Shown here one piece after another: positions 1 through 6,393 of a stretch of DNA of 8,078 bases (positions within the stretch are counted from its first letter, which is position 1; each line of letters begins with the position of its first letter). The DNA is from CAYGFH01 sp964356315 (GTDB taxonomy: Bacteria; Patescibacteriota; Microgenomatia; UBA10105; UBA927): contig CAYHHA010000055.1 in assembly GCA_964356315.1 (NCBI GenBank), positions 1 through 8,078 on the forward strand, given 5' to 3'. A program made the translations under genes and the position numbers. The notes beneath the pieces were generated by a model. The model was not told the DNA's origin. It saw only the letters and a program-made list of their open reading frames with translations, and made no database searches.

Positions 1-1313
1 TTTACTGATGTCGCTTCAATCCTGTAGAAATAAATGCCTGATGATAATTGTGATGCGTTAAAAGACTGTTCGTAAGAACCTGCATCTTTCACTTCATTCA
101 CCATCTCAGAGATTGTTTGTCCGAGCGTGTTGAAGATGGAGAACCGGACAGTGCTTTGTTCAGGAATACTGAACCTCAGAGTTGTAGATGGATTGAATGG
201 GTTGGGGTAGTTTTGCGAAAGAGAATATCTCTCTGGCATTTGAGTAGACGATTGCTTTACAGATGTAACCATTTCGGAGAGTGGACGGCGATAGACACCT
301 TTGTCAGTTCCAGCAAAGAGATATGAGCCTGTCAAAATAAGGCTTCTTACAATTAAGTTCGACAAACCAGTATTCACCGAAGTCCAACTCGCACCACTAT
401 TGGTCGATAGAATAACTCCATTATTTGTTCCTGCAAAAAGATTGTTACCACTGGCGGCAAATGATGTTGTAACAACAGTATCAAACGATTTTGTCCAATT
501 TATTCCGCTGTTTGTGGACAGATAGATACCATAGTCAGTTCCAGCAAACAATCTACTGTTGTTTTTTATAAGTGCGTTAATATTGTAGTAGTGGGTTGTA
601 TCTTGTGATGAATATTTTTTTGGCAAACCTTTGTTAACAGCAGTCCAACTGCTTCCATTGTTTGTCGAAAGTAAGACTCCGTCGCCAGAATGCGGTTGAG
701 AGTCAGAACAATTATCACCGGTTCCTACAACGAGATTTGAACCATCGACTAAAAATGATTGTATGTTGTTTGTAAAGCCCGAATCAGCAAGAATCCAGTT
801 TGTTCCGTTATCGGTTGACCGGTATATTCTTTGTCCTTCTAACGAGAAAATCCCTTTCGGACCAGCTTCGCCTGCATATATAATTGCTGCAAAAATATCG
901 TTCGAGCCGGTTCCATTGGGTTTAAAGGCAAGCGCCGTTACCCAAGAGTTAAGTTCTCCCCACCCTTCACCGCCACCAATTGGCAGGTCAGACCTGACTA
1001 ATTTCCAACTAATTCCATTGTCAGAGGAAAGAAAAATGCCGTCGTGGACAGTTCCTGCAAAAAGATTCGTACCACTAAACGCAAAAGTACTTATAGACAC
1101 ACTATCCAAACAGGTTTGAGTCCAACTCGTACCATTGTTGGTAGAAAGAAAGACTCCACTATCCGATGAGCCAGCAAAGAGATTATTTCCCGATACAGCC
1201 AAAGCACCTATTCCTTTACTGTCCTTATTTACTTGCACCCACTGAGCCATGACGTGTGTCGAAATCGTTCCGACAAAAATCACCACCACCAAACATCTCA
1301 TCATTGCTTTCAT
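1..1313 (-). CDS. Secreted repeat (BNR/propeller-like) protein with type IX sorting domain, 3' end cut off
   Basis: The minus frame is open from ATG at 1313 to the window edge (437 codons, no stop). The start is set by an AAAGGAG ribosome site at 1322-1328, eight bases upstream. Residues 1-23 form a signal peptide (MKAMMR, hydrophobic VVVIFVG core, likely cleavage after HVMA). Residues about 24-345 hold six or more repeats of the type NLFAGT..GV(F/Y)LSTNNGTSW, mostly 35-40 residues apart, as in BNR/sialidase-like or photosystem-stability-factor-like propellers. Residues about 360-437 begin PERYSLSQNYPNPFNPST and continue with TVRFSIFNTLGQ and SSGIYFYRIEA, a type IX secretion C-terminal sorting domain. 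Only its last strand, probably 15-25 residues, is missing. The protein is probably exported across the outer membrane and released or anchored at the surface. Its ligand or substrate is unknown; no catalytic residues are evident. Confidence 0.93.
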   Translation of the reverse strand, partial: MKAMMRCLVVVIFVGTISTHVMAQWVQVNKDSKGIGALAVSGNNLFAGSSDSGVFLSTNNGTSWTQTCLDSVSISTFAFSGTNLFAGTVHDGIFLSSDNGISWKLVRSDLPIGGGEGWGELNSWVTALAFKPNGTGSNDIFAAIIYAGEAGPKGIFSLEGQRIYRSTDNGTNWILADSGFTNNIQSFLVDGSNLVVGTGDNCSDSQPHSGDGVLLSTNNGSSWTAVNKGLPKKYSSQDTTHYYNINALIKNNSRLFAGTDYGIYLSTNSGINWTKSFDTVVTTSFAASGNNLFAGTNNGVILSTNSGASWTSVNTGLSNLIVRSLILTGSYLFAGTDKGVYRRPLSEMVTSVKQSSTQMPERYSLSQNYPNPFNPSTTLRFSIPEQSTVRFSIFNTLGQTISEMVNEVKDAGSYEQSFNASQLSSGIYFYRIEATSV

Positions 1314-1667
1314 ACATCGCACTCCTTTCACGAGAGTAGCAATTGAATGTAGTTATCCTGAATAAAGGATAAATCTATCTTGAATTTACAGGGTTTGTAT
1401 ATCCGGCTGAGCCGGTAAGTGGAAAGAGGAAGATTCGTAAGAAGAGCCGGGCTTAAAGGTCCCAAAGTCCAATTCGCGGCAGAAGCCGACGAATACAGTT
1501 CCTATGTGACGCAAATGTACTCCGTTATCAATATAGAATCAACAGGATTTACTTTTGATACCGTAAAAGAAAGACTCACGCCCTTCTCATCCTTTCAACA
1601 TCAGATAACGGTTTTGTGTAGCAGGTACTTGTGGAAGATCACTGTGATATTTTTTTATAAAAACAGC

Positions 1668-1698
1668 AACGCCCAAGCTCATCACTTGGGCGTTTTTT
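1668..1698 (+). terminator. Strong rho-independent terminator
   Basis: A perfect 10-bp stem (AACGCCCAAG at 1668-1677, CTTGGGCGTT at 1685-1694) with the 7-base loop CTCATCA is followed by more T residues. The T tract lies on the plus-strand side, so it should end a rightward transcript, yet no convincing plus-strand gene lies to its left. A shorter T run on the other side could allow weak minus-strand activity. Confidence 0.85.
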
Positions 1699-1724
1699 GT
1701 TAAAAAGAGACCGACAAAGAGAAA

Positions 1725-1771
1725 TTAGACTCTCTGTGTCATTCGCTCCGCGGAAAACACGAGGAGTCTAA
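1725..1771. repeat. Inverted repeat before the small HTH gene
   Basis: TTAGACTC at 1725-1732 pairs exactly with GAGTCTAA at 1764-1771. A further TGTGT/ACAC pairing is possible inside, across a small internal loop. A T run at 1773-1777 follows directly. It could be a weak second terminator or a structured leader. It lies inside the frame that continues upstream from the HTH gene, which argues that this extension is not translated. Confidence 0.5.
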
Positions 1772-1799
1772 CTTTTTAAAGCTCGAAATCCCTATTGTT

Positions 1800-2087
1800 T
1801 TGGTCAAAAATGACAAAGGGGCCAAGCACATTGTCATCAATCCAACCCGTTTTCCCTATTTCCTGAACTTAACAGAGTCTGACGTTGAAACTTTGAAACA
1901 ATCAGGGCTTATGGAAAAGTCTGCGCCAAAGATTATTCCGAAACGAATCAATTATGGTGCACTCGCCACTGAGTATAAACAAAAGATAGAGAGTGGTGAA
2001 TGTCTAAACAGAGCTGCGCTTGCAAGAAATAATGGAGTAAGCCGGGCTTGGGTTACAAAAGTTATGAAGAGAGGCAATCCGCACTAA
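1800..2087 (+). CDS. Small helix-turn-helix protein, start uncertain
   Basis: This is a 95-residue protein if the TTG at 1800 is used. The C-terminal part reads YKQKIESGECLNRAALARNNGVSRAWVTKV (residues about 59-88). It has the spacing of a helix-turn-helix: an AALARNNGVS turn followed by a recognition helix. This type resembles the small HTH domains encoded next to recombinases in mobile regions, suggesting DNA binding. The N-terminal half (VINPTRFPYFLNLTESDVETL) is not recognised. There is no ATG before residue 38 and no ribosome site near 1800. The frame stays open upstream to 1704 without any usual start, so the gene may have lost its 5' end. Its stop overlaps the stop of the converging minus-strand gene by two bases. 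Confidence 0.55.
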   Translation: MVKNDKGAKHIVINPTRFPYFLNLTESDVETLKQSGLMEKSAPKIIPKRINYGALATEYKQKIESGECLNRAALARNNGVSRAWVTKVMKRGNPH

Positions 2088-2704
2088 CATTTGCGATTTG
2101 ATCTCATTTTAACGCCATTCATCTTTAAAAGACTGGTATATGTTTTCTTACGGTCTTTATCAACATAGGGTGGTGAGTACGGCAATGCTTCTTCGTACGT
2201 TTTTGCGATGTTGTTTTTCTGATTGCGCCTATTTTGTTCATATACTGTAAACAGTTCTTCTGCAACATCTTGTGAAAGAGGAGTAGCTCTCGATCTAAAT
2301 GCGCTTGAAAATTTTGCGACTGGTGTCGATCTATTTATGTTGATTATTGAATCGACAAGCAAAGGGAAATCTGTTTCTTCATTATTGTTGATGAGTAGGG
2401 GAGCTTCTGCATAACGGAAAGGCATCCCCTTGGGGGACCAATTCGCTTCAACAATTGAGTCTAGTAGTCTTAAGCTTATCGGTGGAGTAATAAACAATAG
2501 TTTGAATCCTTGCTTTCCTCCTTGGGCAAATGCAAATCGCGATTTCTTAAGATGATTAATATTGTTCTTGTGCATCAAATTGTTGGAATGGCACCCCGTT
2601 ACTCCGAAGCTCCCGAACTCCCAGAACGGATCGGAACGTTTTTCTGATGGGTCATTTCTTCTAGGCTGCCGAAGATGGACAATATAAACTATATCAGTAT
2701 TCAT
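2084..2704 (-). CDS. Conserved protein of unknown function, partner of the Nmad3-like gene
   Basis: This is a 206-residue soluble protein with no signal peptide or membrane segment. Its most striking stretch, residues 23-39, reads RSDPFWEFGSFGVTGCH. It is rich in aromatic residues and contains a Cys-His pair that could bind metal or nucleotide. FAFAQGGKQGF (58-68) and TYEEALPYSPP (near residue 170) also look like conserved family signatures. The ATG abuts the stop codon of the upstream gene without a gap and has no clear ribosome site, so translation is probably coupled. This arrangement implies that the two proteins act together. I believe this family travels with Nmad3-like proteins, but that is from memory and cannot be confirmed here. 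No enzyme activity can be assigned. Confidence 0.85.
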   Translation of the reverse strand: MNTDIVYIVHLRQPRRNDPSEKRSDPFWEFGSFGVTGCHSNNLMHKNNINHLKKSRFAFAQGGKQGFKLLFITPPISLRLLDSIVEANWSPKGMPFRYAEAPLLINNNEETDFPLLVDSIININRSTPVAKFSSAFRSRATPLSQDVAEELFTVYEQNRRNQKNNIAKTYEEALPYSPPYVDKDRKKTYTSLLKMNGVKMRSNRKC

Positions 2705-3448
2705 TTAATATTTTGTCCGTTCAAATATTGGTTTTTGCTTTTGAAACCATTTTAAAAACATTTCAGGGTTATTAAATGACGGCGGGACTGCACTCCTTTG
2801 AATATATCCATCGTTGACAGAAAGACCTCCCCATTCACTTAATATATTCTTTTGAACGCGATATGCTCGGTCTCGGTATTCACCTATTGGAATACATTTC
2901 GCGAGTCTTCCTGAATCCACCAGATTTGCTCTAACAACAATATCATTTTTCGATATTTCCTTTTTTCTTGTGTGTGCATTCTCCAAATATCTATTTTGGT
3001 TAACGTTTATAGCGTTAACAACCTCCTCGACACTATAAAATCCGACAATGGCATAAACTAATTTATCTGTATGCTTTTCTATTGGTCTGAGCCCTGCATA
3101 AAAAACAAGAAAATCTCCACGTTTCAACGTCTTAATTTGCGAACCTCGTTTTGTCCCATTGTCACCGTATGTTAAATGTTCAAAATCCGGATCTAAATGC
3201 ATTGAGTGTAATTGTAATTCATTTATAGGATAATTTAAATCATCCTTTAGTGATATTTTATGGCTAGAACAAAAATCGACTAGTGGAATAAATACTTCCT
3301 CGTATCCCCTTTCCATCCCTTTCCGAAATATCGTCTTATCGTTTTCTGGGATTGGAACGAATACGAATTTATTTGTTTTCAGTGACATGGGGGCATTCCA
3401 AGCACCATATTCATGATCAATTCCAATTCGAACTAAAATTGCTTTCAT
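2705..3448 (-). CDS. Nmad3-like putative nucleotide-modification-associated protein
   Basis: This is a 247-residue cytoplasmic protein. The N-terminus MKAILVRIGIDHEYGAWNAP, followed by FVFVPIPE (residues 28-35), matches the R-x-G-x-D ... G ... P ... PIP pattern I associate with Nmad3 (nucleotide modification associated domain 3). HLDPDFEHLTYGD (84-96) and GDFLVFYAGLRP (111-122) match the HLDPD and GD-L-FF positions of that family. Later motifs are ENAHTRK (156-162), IPIGEYRDRAYRV (186-198) and GYIQRSAVPP (214-223). The conserved D, H and R residues hint at a nucleotide-binding or catalytic role, but no reaction is established. It lies 32 bases downstream of the Fic gene and directly upstream of its partner, and probably belongs to the same transcript. 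The family call is by motif resemblance; that it is a real protein-coding gene is near certain. Confidence 0.85.
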   Translation of the reverse strand: MKAILVRIGIDHEYGAWNAPMSLKTNKFVFVPIPENDKTIFRKGMERGYEEVFIPLVDFCSSHKISLKDDLNYPINELQLHSMHLDPDFEHLTYGDNGTKRGSQIKTLKRGDFLVFYAGLRPIEKHTDKLVYAIVGFYSVEEVVNAINVNQNRYLENAHTRKKEISKNDIVVRANLVDSGRLAKCIPIGEYRDRAYRVQKNILSEWGGLSVNDGYIQRSAVPPSFNNPEMFLKWFQKQKPIFERTKY

Positions 3449-3480
3449 TTGTGTGTATCCATTAAATATGAGAGTATAAA

Positions 3481-4077
3481 TTAAGAGCGAGCGAATTTTA
3501 TTAGTTCATCTAGAGAGTTTACATCTCCTGCTTTAAGTGCTGCAAGATAGTTGGATCTTGTTTTCCCTTTTTGAATGAGATTACCACTCCCCCATGTAAA
3601 CGAATGACCACCAAATATTTTTTCTATAATAATGTCCGCCATAAGCCTTGAATGCCTGCCATTCCCATTGGGAAAACAATGTATCGAAACAAGTCGATAT
3701 TTAAACCTTATTGCAATTTCATCTTCTAAAAATACATGATGTTCGATCCAGTATTTTGTGTTATCTATCAAAGATCTCAGCTCGGTCCGAATCTGTGTCC
3801 AATCCACACCAATATTTTTATTGGATTTTCTTTGCATTCCCGCCCAAGACCAAACGTCGCCCAGCATCCTTTTGTGAAGATCGAAAATGAATTCTTCGGA
3901 AAGAATTTTATCTACCGATAAACTTCTTCCCATCAACCATTCGAAAGCTTTTTCAATATTTTGTTGTTCTAATTCATCGAGTTCTCCTCTGGTTGCAATC
4001 GATTTTATTTTTAGTTCATCTAATTCTTCTGGCGTTAAAGGAGTTTGACCGGGATCGTAAGTAAGAGTTAATCCCAT
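3481..4077 (-). CDS. Mobile mystery protein B, Fic-domain putative AMP transferase
   Basis: This is a 198-residue protein. The Fic core is HCFPNGNGRHSR (residues 133-144), matching HxFx(D/N)GNGRxxR with H133 as the expected catalytic base, so the active site looks intact; the usual proline at position 2 is Cys. FIFDLHKRMLGDVWSWAG (63-80) and NIGVDWTQIRTEL (88-100) are typical of the mobile mystery protein B subgroup. Fic enzymes usually transfer AMP from ATP to a hydroxyl of a target protein; the target here is unknown. The N-terminal TRGELDELEQQNI region (29-41) sits where class II Fic proteins carry an inhibitory helix, but I see no exact S/TxxxE(G/N) motif. Its start overlaps the end of the upstream regulator by 10 bases, the expected A-then-B order. 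It may be toxin-like, with protein A as the regulatory partner. Confidence 0.93.
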   Translation of the reverse strand: MGLTLTYDPGQTPLTPEELDELKIKSIATRGELDELEQQNIEKAFEWLMGRSLSVDKILSEEFIFDLHKRMLGDVWSWAGMQRKSNKNIGVDWTQIRTELRSLIDNTKYWIEHHVFLEDEIAIRFKYRLVSIHCFPNGNGRHSRLMADIIIEKIFGGHSFTWGSGNLIQKGKTRSNYLAALKAGDVNSLDELIKFARS

Positions 4078-4547
4078 AAGAAGCTCGGCAGTTTTAGTTC
4101 CAGTTCTTTGGCTTTTTCTTTAATAGCAGCTTTGGTTCTATTATCTGAAATTGCCTGGTCTTCTAATGCCATAGTGTGTGCTGTTTTAAGAACGATATGC
4201 TTAGCTGCTTCATAGGTTTTTTTTTGTATGTAATTTTGGAGCGACCCCTCTTTTGGCACAAATCCATATACCAATTCAAGATCCATAGCAGCAGCTGTCT
4301 CGCGTAATGTTTTTAAAGTGACATTACCTTCAACCTCTCGCTCTTCGATACCCTTAAGCGTCGGTTCGCTGATTTGGAGTTTTTTAGCAACAGATCTTCT
4401 GGGCATGCCAAGCGCAGTTCTAATTGCAAATAGCCATCCGTTTGGTGGTGCAAACGGTTCTTTTATGATACGAAGTTTTCGTATTTTTATATCTAATTGC
4501 CTTATTATCAAACGTTTTTGGTTATTCATATAAGCCCATGTGTTCAT
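4068..4547 (-). CDS. Mobile mystery protein A, HTH (XRE-type) regulator
   Basis: This is a 159-residue cytoplasmic DNA-binding protein. RLIIRQLDIKI near the N-terminus, PPNGWLFAIRTALGMPRRSV (34-53), the HTH VAKKLQISEPTLKGIEERE (about 53-71) and VTLKTLRETAAAMDLELVYGFVP (76-98) are characteristic of mobile mystery protein A. That family is found in mobile regions and is encoded just upstream of the Fic-domain protein B, exactly as here. Its likely role is to repress its own operon, and perhaps to restrain the Fic protein. A near-consensus promoter and repeated candidate operators lie 45-96 bases upstream. The start could be ATG 4547 or ATG 4529; neither has a good ribosome site, and the longer form is given. 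Confidence 0.93.
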   Translation of the reverse strand: MNTWAYMNNQKRLIIRQLDIKIRKLRIIKEPFAPPNGWLFAIRTALGMPRRSVAKKLQISEPTLKGIEEREVEGNVTLKTLRETAAAMDLELVYGFVPKEGSLQNYIQKKTYEAAKHIVLKTAHTMALEDQAISDNRTKAAIKEKAKELELKLPSFLWD

Positions 4548-4562
4548 TAAGATTTTTAAATA

Positions 4563-4577
4563 TTAGCTTTTATACTT
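4563..4577 (-). promoter_or_regulatory. Degenerate third operator copy, inverted
   Basis: TTAGCTTTTATACTT on the plus strand matches the reverse complement of the repeats at 4597 and 4629 at 12 of 15 positions. It lies just downstream of the predicted transcription start, at a centre-to-centre distance of 33 bases from the copy in the promoter, about three helical turns. Confidence 0.4.
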
Positions 4578-4591
4578 CTTTATACGGTAGA

Positions 4592-4620
4592 AATATAAGT
4601 CTATATGCTAATATTGTCAA
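4592..4620 (-). promoter_or_regulatory. Sigma-70 type promoter of the mobile mystery operon
   Basis: On the minus strand, TTGACA (4620-4615, a perfect -35 match) is followed by a 17-base spacer and TATATT (4597-4592, five of six bases of the -10 consensus). Transcription would start near 4585, about 38 bases before the regulator ATG. One copy of the repeated candidate operator fills most of the spacer, a position suited to repression. Confidence 0.75.
4597..4611 (+). repeat. Direct repeat copy 1, candidate operator inside the promoter
   Basis: AAGTCTATATGCTAA, identical to the copy at 4629-4643. It lies between the -35 and -10 boxes of the minus-strand promoter. Its inner 12 bases differ at only two positions from the core AGTATATATACT of the two long palindromes further right. 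Confidence 0.7.
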
Positions 4621-4628
4621 GTAATTAA

Positions 4629-4643
4629 AAGTCTATATGCTAA
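4629..4643 (+). repeat. Direct repeat copy 2, candidate operator upstream of the -35 box
   Basis: AAGTCTATATGCTAA, an exact copy of 4597-4611 displaced by 32 bases, so both copies present the same DNA face. This is a typical arrangement for cooperative binding by an HTH dimer, probably mobile mystery protein A or the divergent AbiEi-like protein. Confidence 0.7.
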
Positions 4644-4678
4644 GTATTCTACACTACTGACAACATACAAAATATGGT

Positions 4679-4708
4679 TGAATATATAGTATATATACTA
4701 TATATTCA
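4679..4708. promoter_or_regulatory. Perfect 30-bp palindrome 1, candidate operator
   Basis: The 30 bases read identically on both strands, centred at 4693.5, with core TAGTATATATACTA (4687-4700) and outer arms TGAATATA/TATATTCA. The sequence AAAATATGG precedes it at 4669-4677. It has no GC-rich stem and no T tract, so it is not a terminator. A dimeric repressor site is the simplest reading. Confidence 0.75.
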
Positions 4709-4739
4709 TTCAGAATCTCTGTCCAATAAAATATGGCAT

Positions 4740-4771
4740 CCGTATAACTAGTATATATACTAGTTATACGG
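4740..4771. promoter_or_regulatory. Perfect 32-bp palindrome 2, candidate operator next to the AbiEi-like gene
   Basis: The 32 bases are perfectly self-complementary, centred at 4755.5, with the same 14-base core TAGTATATATACTA (4749-4762) but different arms (CCGTATAAC/GTTATACGG). It ends 21 bases before the AbiEi-like ATG and lies 62 bases from palindrome 1, about six helical turns. AAAATATGG precedes it too (4728-4736), so the two form a roughly 60-base tandem unit. Characterised AbiEi antitoxins repress their own promoter by binding two inverted repeats, which fits this layout. Confidence 0.8.
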
Positions 4772-4792
4772 TTAACAAATAATTCCACCTAA

Positions 4793-5692
4793 ATGAAACG
4801 TAGTATTAGTAAAAAACTCTTAGAAAAGCGGCTGTTTATTCTCGAGCATTTTAAAGGGGTTACGACTAGGATTTTGAAAACGACAGATTTAGAATTAATT
4901 CTGCGCGAACTTAAGTTGGAAGAAATGATCTCGAGACGTACGACAATCGATGAAGTCGCAACAATACTATCGGAAGAAAATATTTTTCGGAAAATTGAAT
5001 TACACTTTCCTAAGGAACATGCGGTTAGGTTTGTTCGGAATGGTGTATCTCCGTATGAGATTGCTTTGACTCTTCGAACATCATGTTATTTCTCACATCT
5101 GAGCGCTCTCTATTTGAACAACTTGATAGAAACAACGCCACGTTTGATCTATGTAAATTCAGAGCAAAGTCCAAAGCCACCGATAATTGCACCACTTTCT
5201 CAGCAATCGATTGATCTTGCCTTCAAAAGTCCACAACGTAAGACAAAAAGTATAACTACCTTTAATAATTTCGATATTCACCTCCTAAATGGAATGTATA
5301 CAGATCAACTTGGGGTAGGGGTAATTGATCATCATGAGGGGAAAAGTCTTACTGTATCGACAGTCGATCGCGCACTTATTGACGCAGTTGTTCGCCCCGT
5401 ATATTCAGGTGGTCCGTCAACAATCTTAGAAGCGTTTCGTCATGCCGGAGAAACGGGACAATGTTCTGCACAAACAATTTTATCCTATTTGGATAAGTTG
5501 AATTACAAATATCCATACCTTCAAGCAATTGGGTTTTATTTGGAAAGATCCGCTGTTTACGCAGACCAGTTGCAGATGATCTATGACAGGTGTCCACTTG
5601 AATTTGATTTTTACTTATCTCACAAAGAAACTGATTTCGATTATTCCTCTCGATGGAAAATCTTTTATCCAAACAATCTAAAGAGTTATTAA
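4793..5692 (+). CDS. AbiEi-like antitoxin / transcriptional regulator, no toxin gene beside it
   Basis: This is a 299-residue cytoplasmic protein. Residues about 10-75 look like a winged HTH (LFILEHFKGVTTRILKTTDL and following). The middle and C-terminal parts carry signatures of the AbiEi antitoxin family: SHLSALYLNNLIE (101-113), IYVNSEQSPKP (119-129), IHLLNGMYTDQLGVGVI (162-178) and TVDRALIDAVVRPVYSGG (190-207), then YPYLQAIGFYLERS. In type IV toxin-antitoxin systems AbiEi represses its promoter and counteracts the nucleotidyltransferase AbiEii. Here no AbiEii gene follows; the next gene, 71 bases on, faces the opposite way and lacks a nucleotidyltransferase motif. It may therefore be a solitary regulator, perhaps of the divergent operon. 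The ATG has no clear ribosome site but is the first start after the palindromic operator. Confidence 0.88.
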   Translation: MKRSISKKLLEKRLFILEHFKGVTTRILKTTDLELILRELKLEEMISRRTTIDEVATILSEENIFRKIELHFPKEHAVRFVRNGVSPYEIALTLRTSCYFSHLSALYLNNLIETTPRLIYVNSEQSPKPPIIAPLSQQSIDLAFKSPQRKTKSITTFNNFDIHLLNGMYTDQLGVGVIDHHEGKSLTVSTVDRALIDAVVRPVYSGGPSTILEAFRHAGETGQCSAQTILSYLDKLNYKYPYLQAIGFYLERSAVYADQLQMIYDRCPLEFDFYLSHKETDFDYSSRWKIFYPNNLKSY

Positions 5693-5763
5693 ACGATGGA
5701 GCATCGGAAGATATTTTCTCTATCTACTTCTTCTATGTTAAAAATAATGGGGTATATTAATAT

Positions 5764-6357
5764 TTAGAGAAAATGCGGTGAACGCAAACGAATGTAAGTT
5801 CCGTGTGGCCACTTGTCTGGGCGGGGTTTCGCTCCCTCCGTAAATTCAAATATGTGTGCATTGTGATCCGACCCGCAGTTGATCAGGACATTACAATTTA
5901 GTCTGCGCTCCGCTCGTTCCACGAAGAGCGATAGGACGAAATTCTTAGATCGACATAAATTTGCCGGATAGTCTGAATTAAAAGGTTTACCATTAAACGA
6001 CAATATTATATCATCTTTGCAACCTGAACTATCCACACCTACTACTGGAATGCCGCACTTCAGGAGAGCATCTGCAAATGGCGTTTCATCATCGGTTATA
6101 CAATTGGCATCTGGTAATAAGGCACTGTTGTAGTCCATTGCATGACTAACATTTCCAGTATACGGATCATTTTTTGAAGAGTAGTCTTCCACTCCAATCA
6201 AATAGACTCCTTGTTCATGGATTAGAGTCTTGGCAATTTCAATGTTGTCGGCGATAACCAGGCCGTTCTTATGGTATTCATCCAACAAAAAGATGTAGGG
6301 TTTTTCTTCTTCATGCTTAATAATTGTGCACTTCCAATCCGTGGGTGCCTGAAACAT
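5764..6357 (-). CDS. Unknown protein, faint similarity to EreA/ChaN/TraB-type folds
   Basis: This is a 197-residue protein with no signal peptide. The start is supported by GAGG six bases upstream of the ATG. I do not recognise the family with confidence. IFLLDEYHKN (22-31), followed by EIAKTLI and LIGVEDY (53-59), then PFADALLKCGIPVVGVDS in the middle and NCGSDHNAHIFEF near the C-terminus, recalls the order of conserved acidic and histidine positions in erythromycin-esterase/ChaN/TraB-like proteins (G-E-x-H early, a VE strand, GxxH late). If so it would bind metal or haem or act as a hydrolase, but this is a guess. It is probably cotranscribed with the gene upstream (36-base gap). Convergent with the AbiEi-like gene. 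Confidence 0.8.
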   Translation of the reverse strand: MFQAPTDWKCTIIKHEEEKPYIFLLDEYHKNGLVIADNIEIAKTLIHEQGVYLIGVEDYSSKNDPYTGNVSHAMDYNSALLPDANCITDDETPFADALLKCGIPVVGVDSSGCKDDIILSFNGKPFNSDYPANLCRSKNFVLSLFVERAERRLNCNVLINCGSDHNAHIFEFTEGAKPRPDKWPHGTYIRLRSPHFL

Positions 6358-6393
6358 TTCTAACCTCGTATCTTATTATTTCATTGGCGCACC

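Larger units (their letters stand above)
1314..1799. other. Gene-poor stretch with hairpins and a degenerate open frame
   Basis: No convincing gene is seen. Next to the minus-strand gene, 1353-1372 is a 7-bp inverted repeat (TTATCCT, loop GAATAA, AGGATAA) that could be an operator in its promoter region. A small hairpin, CCGGC-TGA-GCCGG, lies at 1403-1415. An open plus frame at 1419-1703 starts with GTG directly after a stop codon. It has no ribosome site and its last residues are encoded by the terminator stem, so it is either spurious or the remnant of a decayed gene. I do not recognise its translation. I looked for tRNA, tmRNA and SRP-like signatures and saw none. Confidence 0.5.

Noticed and set aside
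117..1119. Plus-strand open frames inside the left 1.3 kb
   Set aside because: They lie antisense to a continuous 437-codon minus frame with signal peptide, repeats and sorting domain, and have no ribosome sites.
1419..1703. 94-codon open frame starting with GTG
   Set aside because: It starts right after a stop, lacks a ribosome site, and its end is made by the terminator stem. At best it is a remnant, so it is mentioned only within the gene-poor stretch.
4679..4771. Palindromes as bidirectional terminators or insertion-sequence ends
   Set aside because: The stems are AT-only or AT-rich with no T tract and no loop, and no transposase gene or flanking target duplication is seen. Operator function fits better.
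5713..5774. 9-bp inverted repeat ATTTTCTCT / AGAGAAAAT between the converging genes
   Set aside because: AT-rich arms with a 44-base loop; too weak for a terminator and likely by chance.
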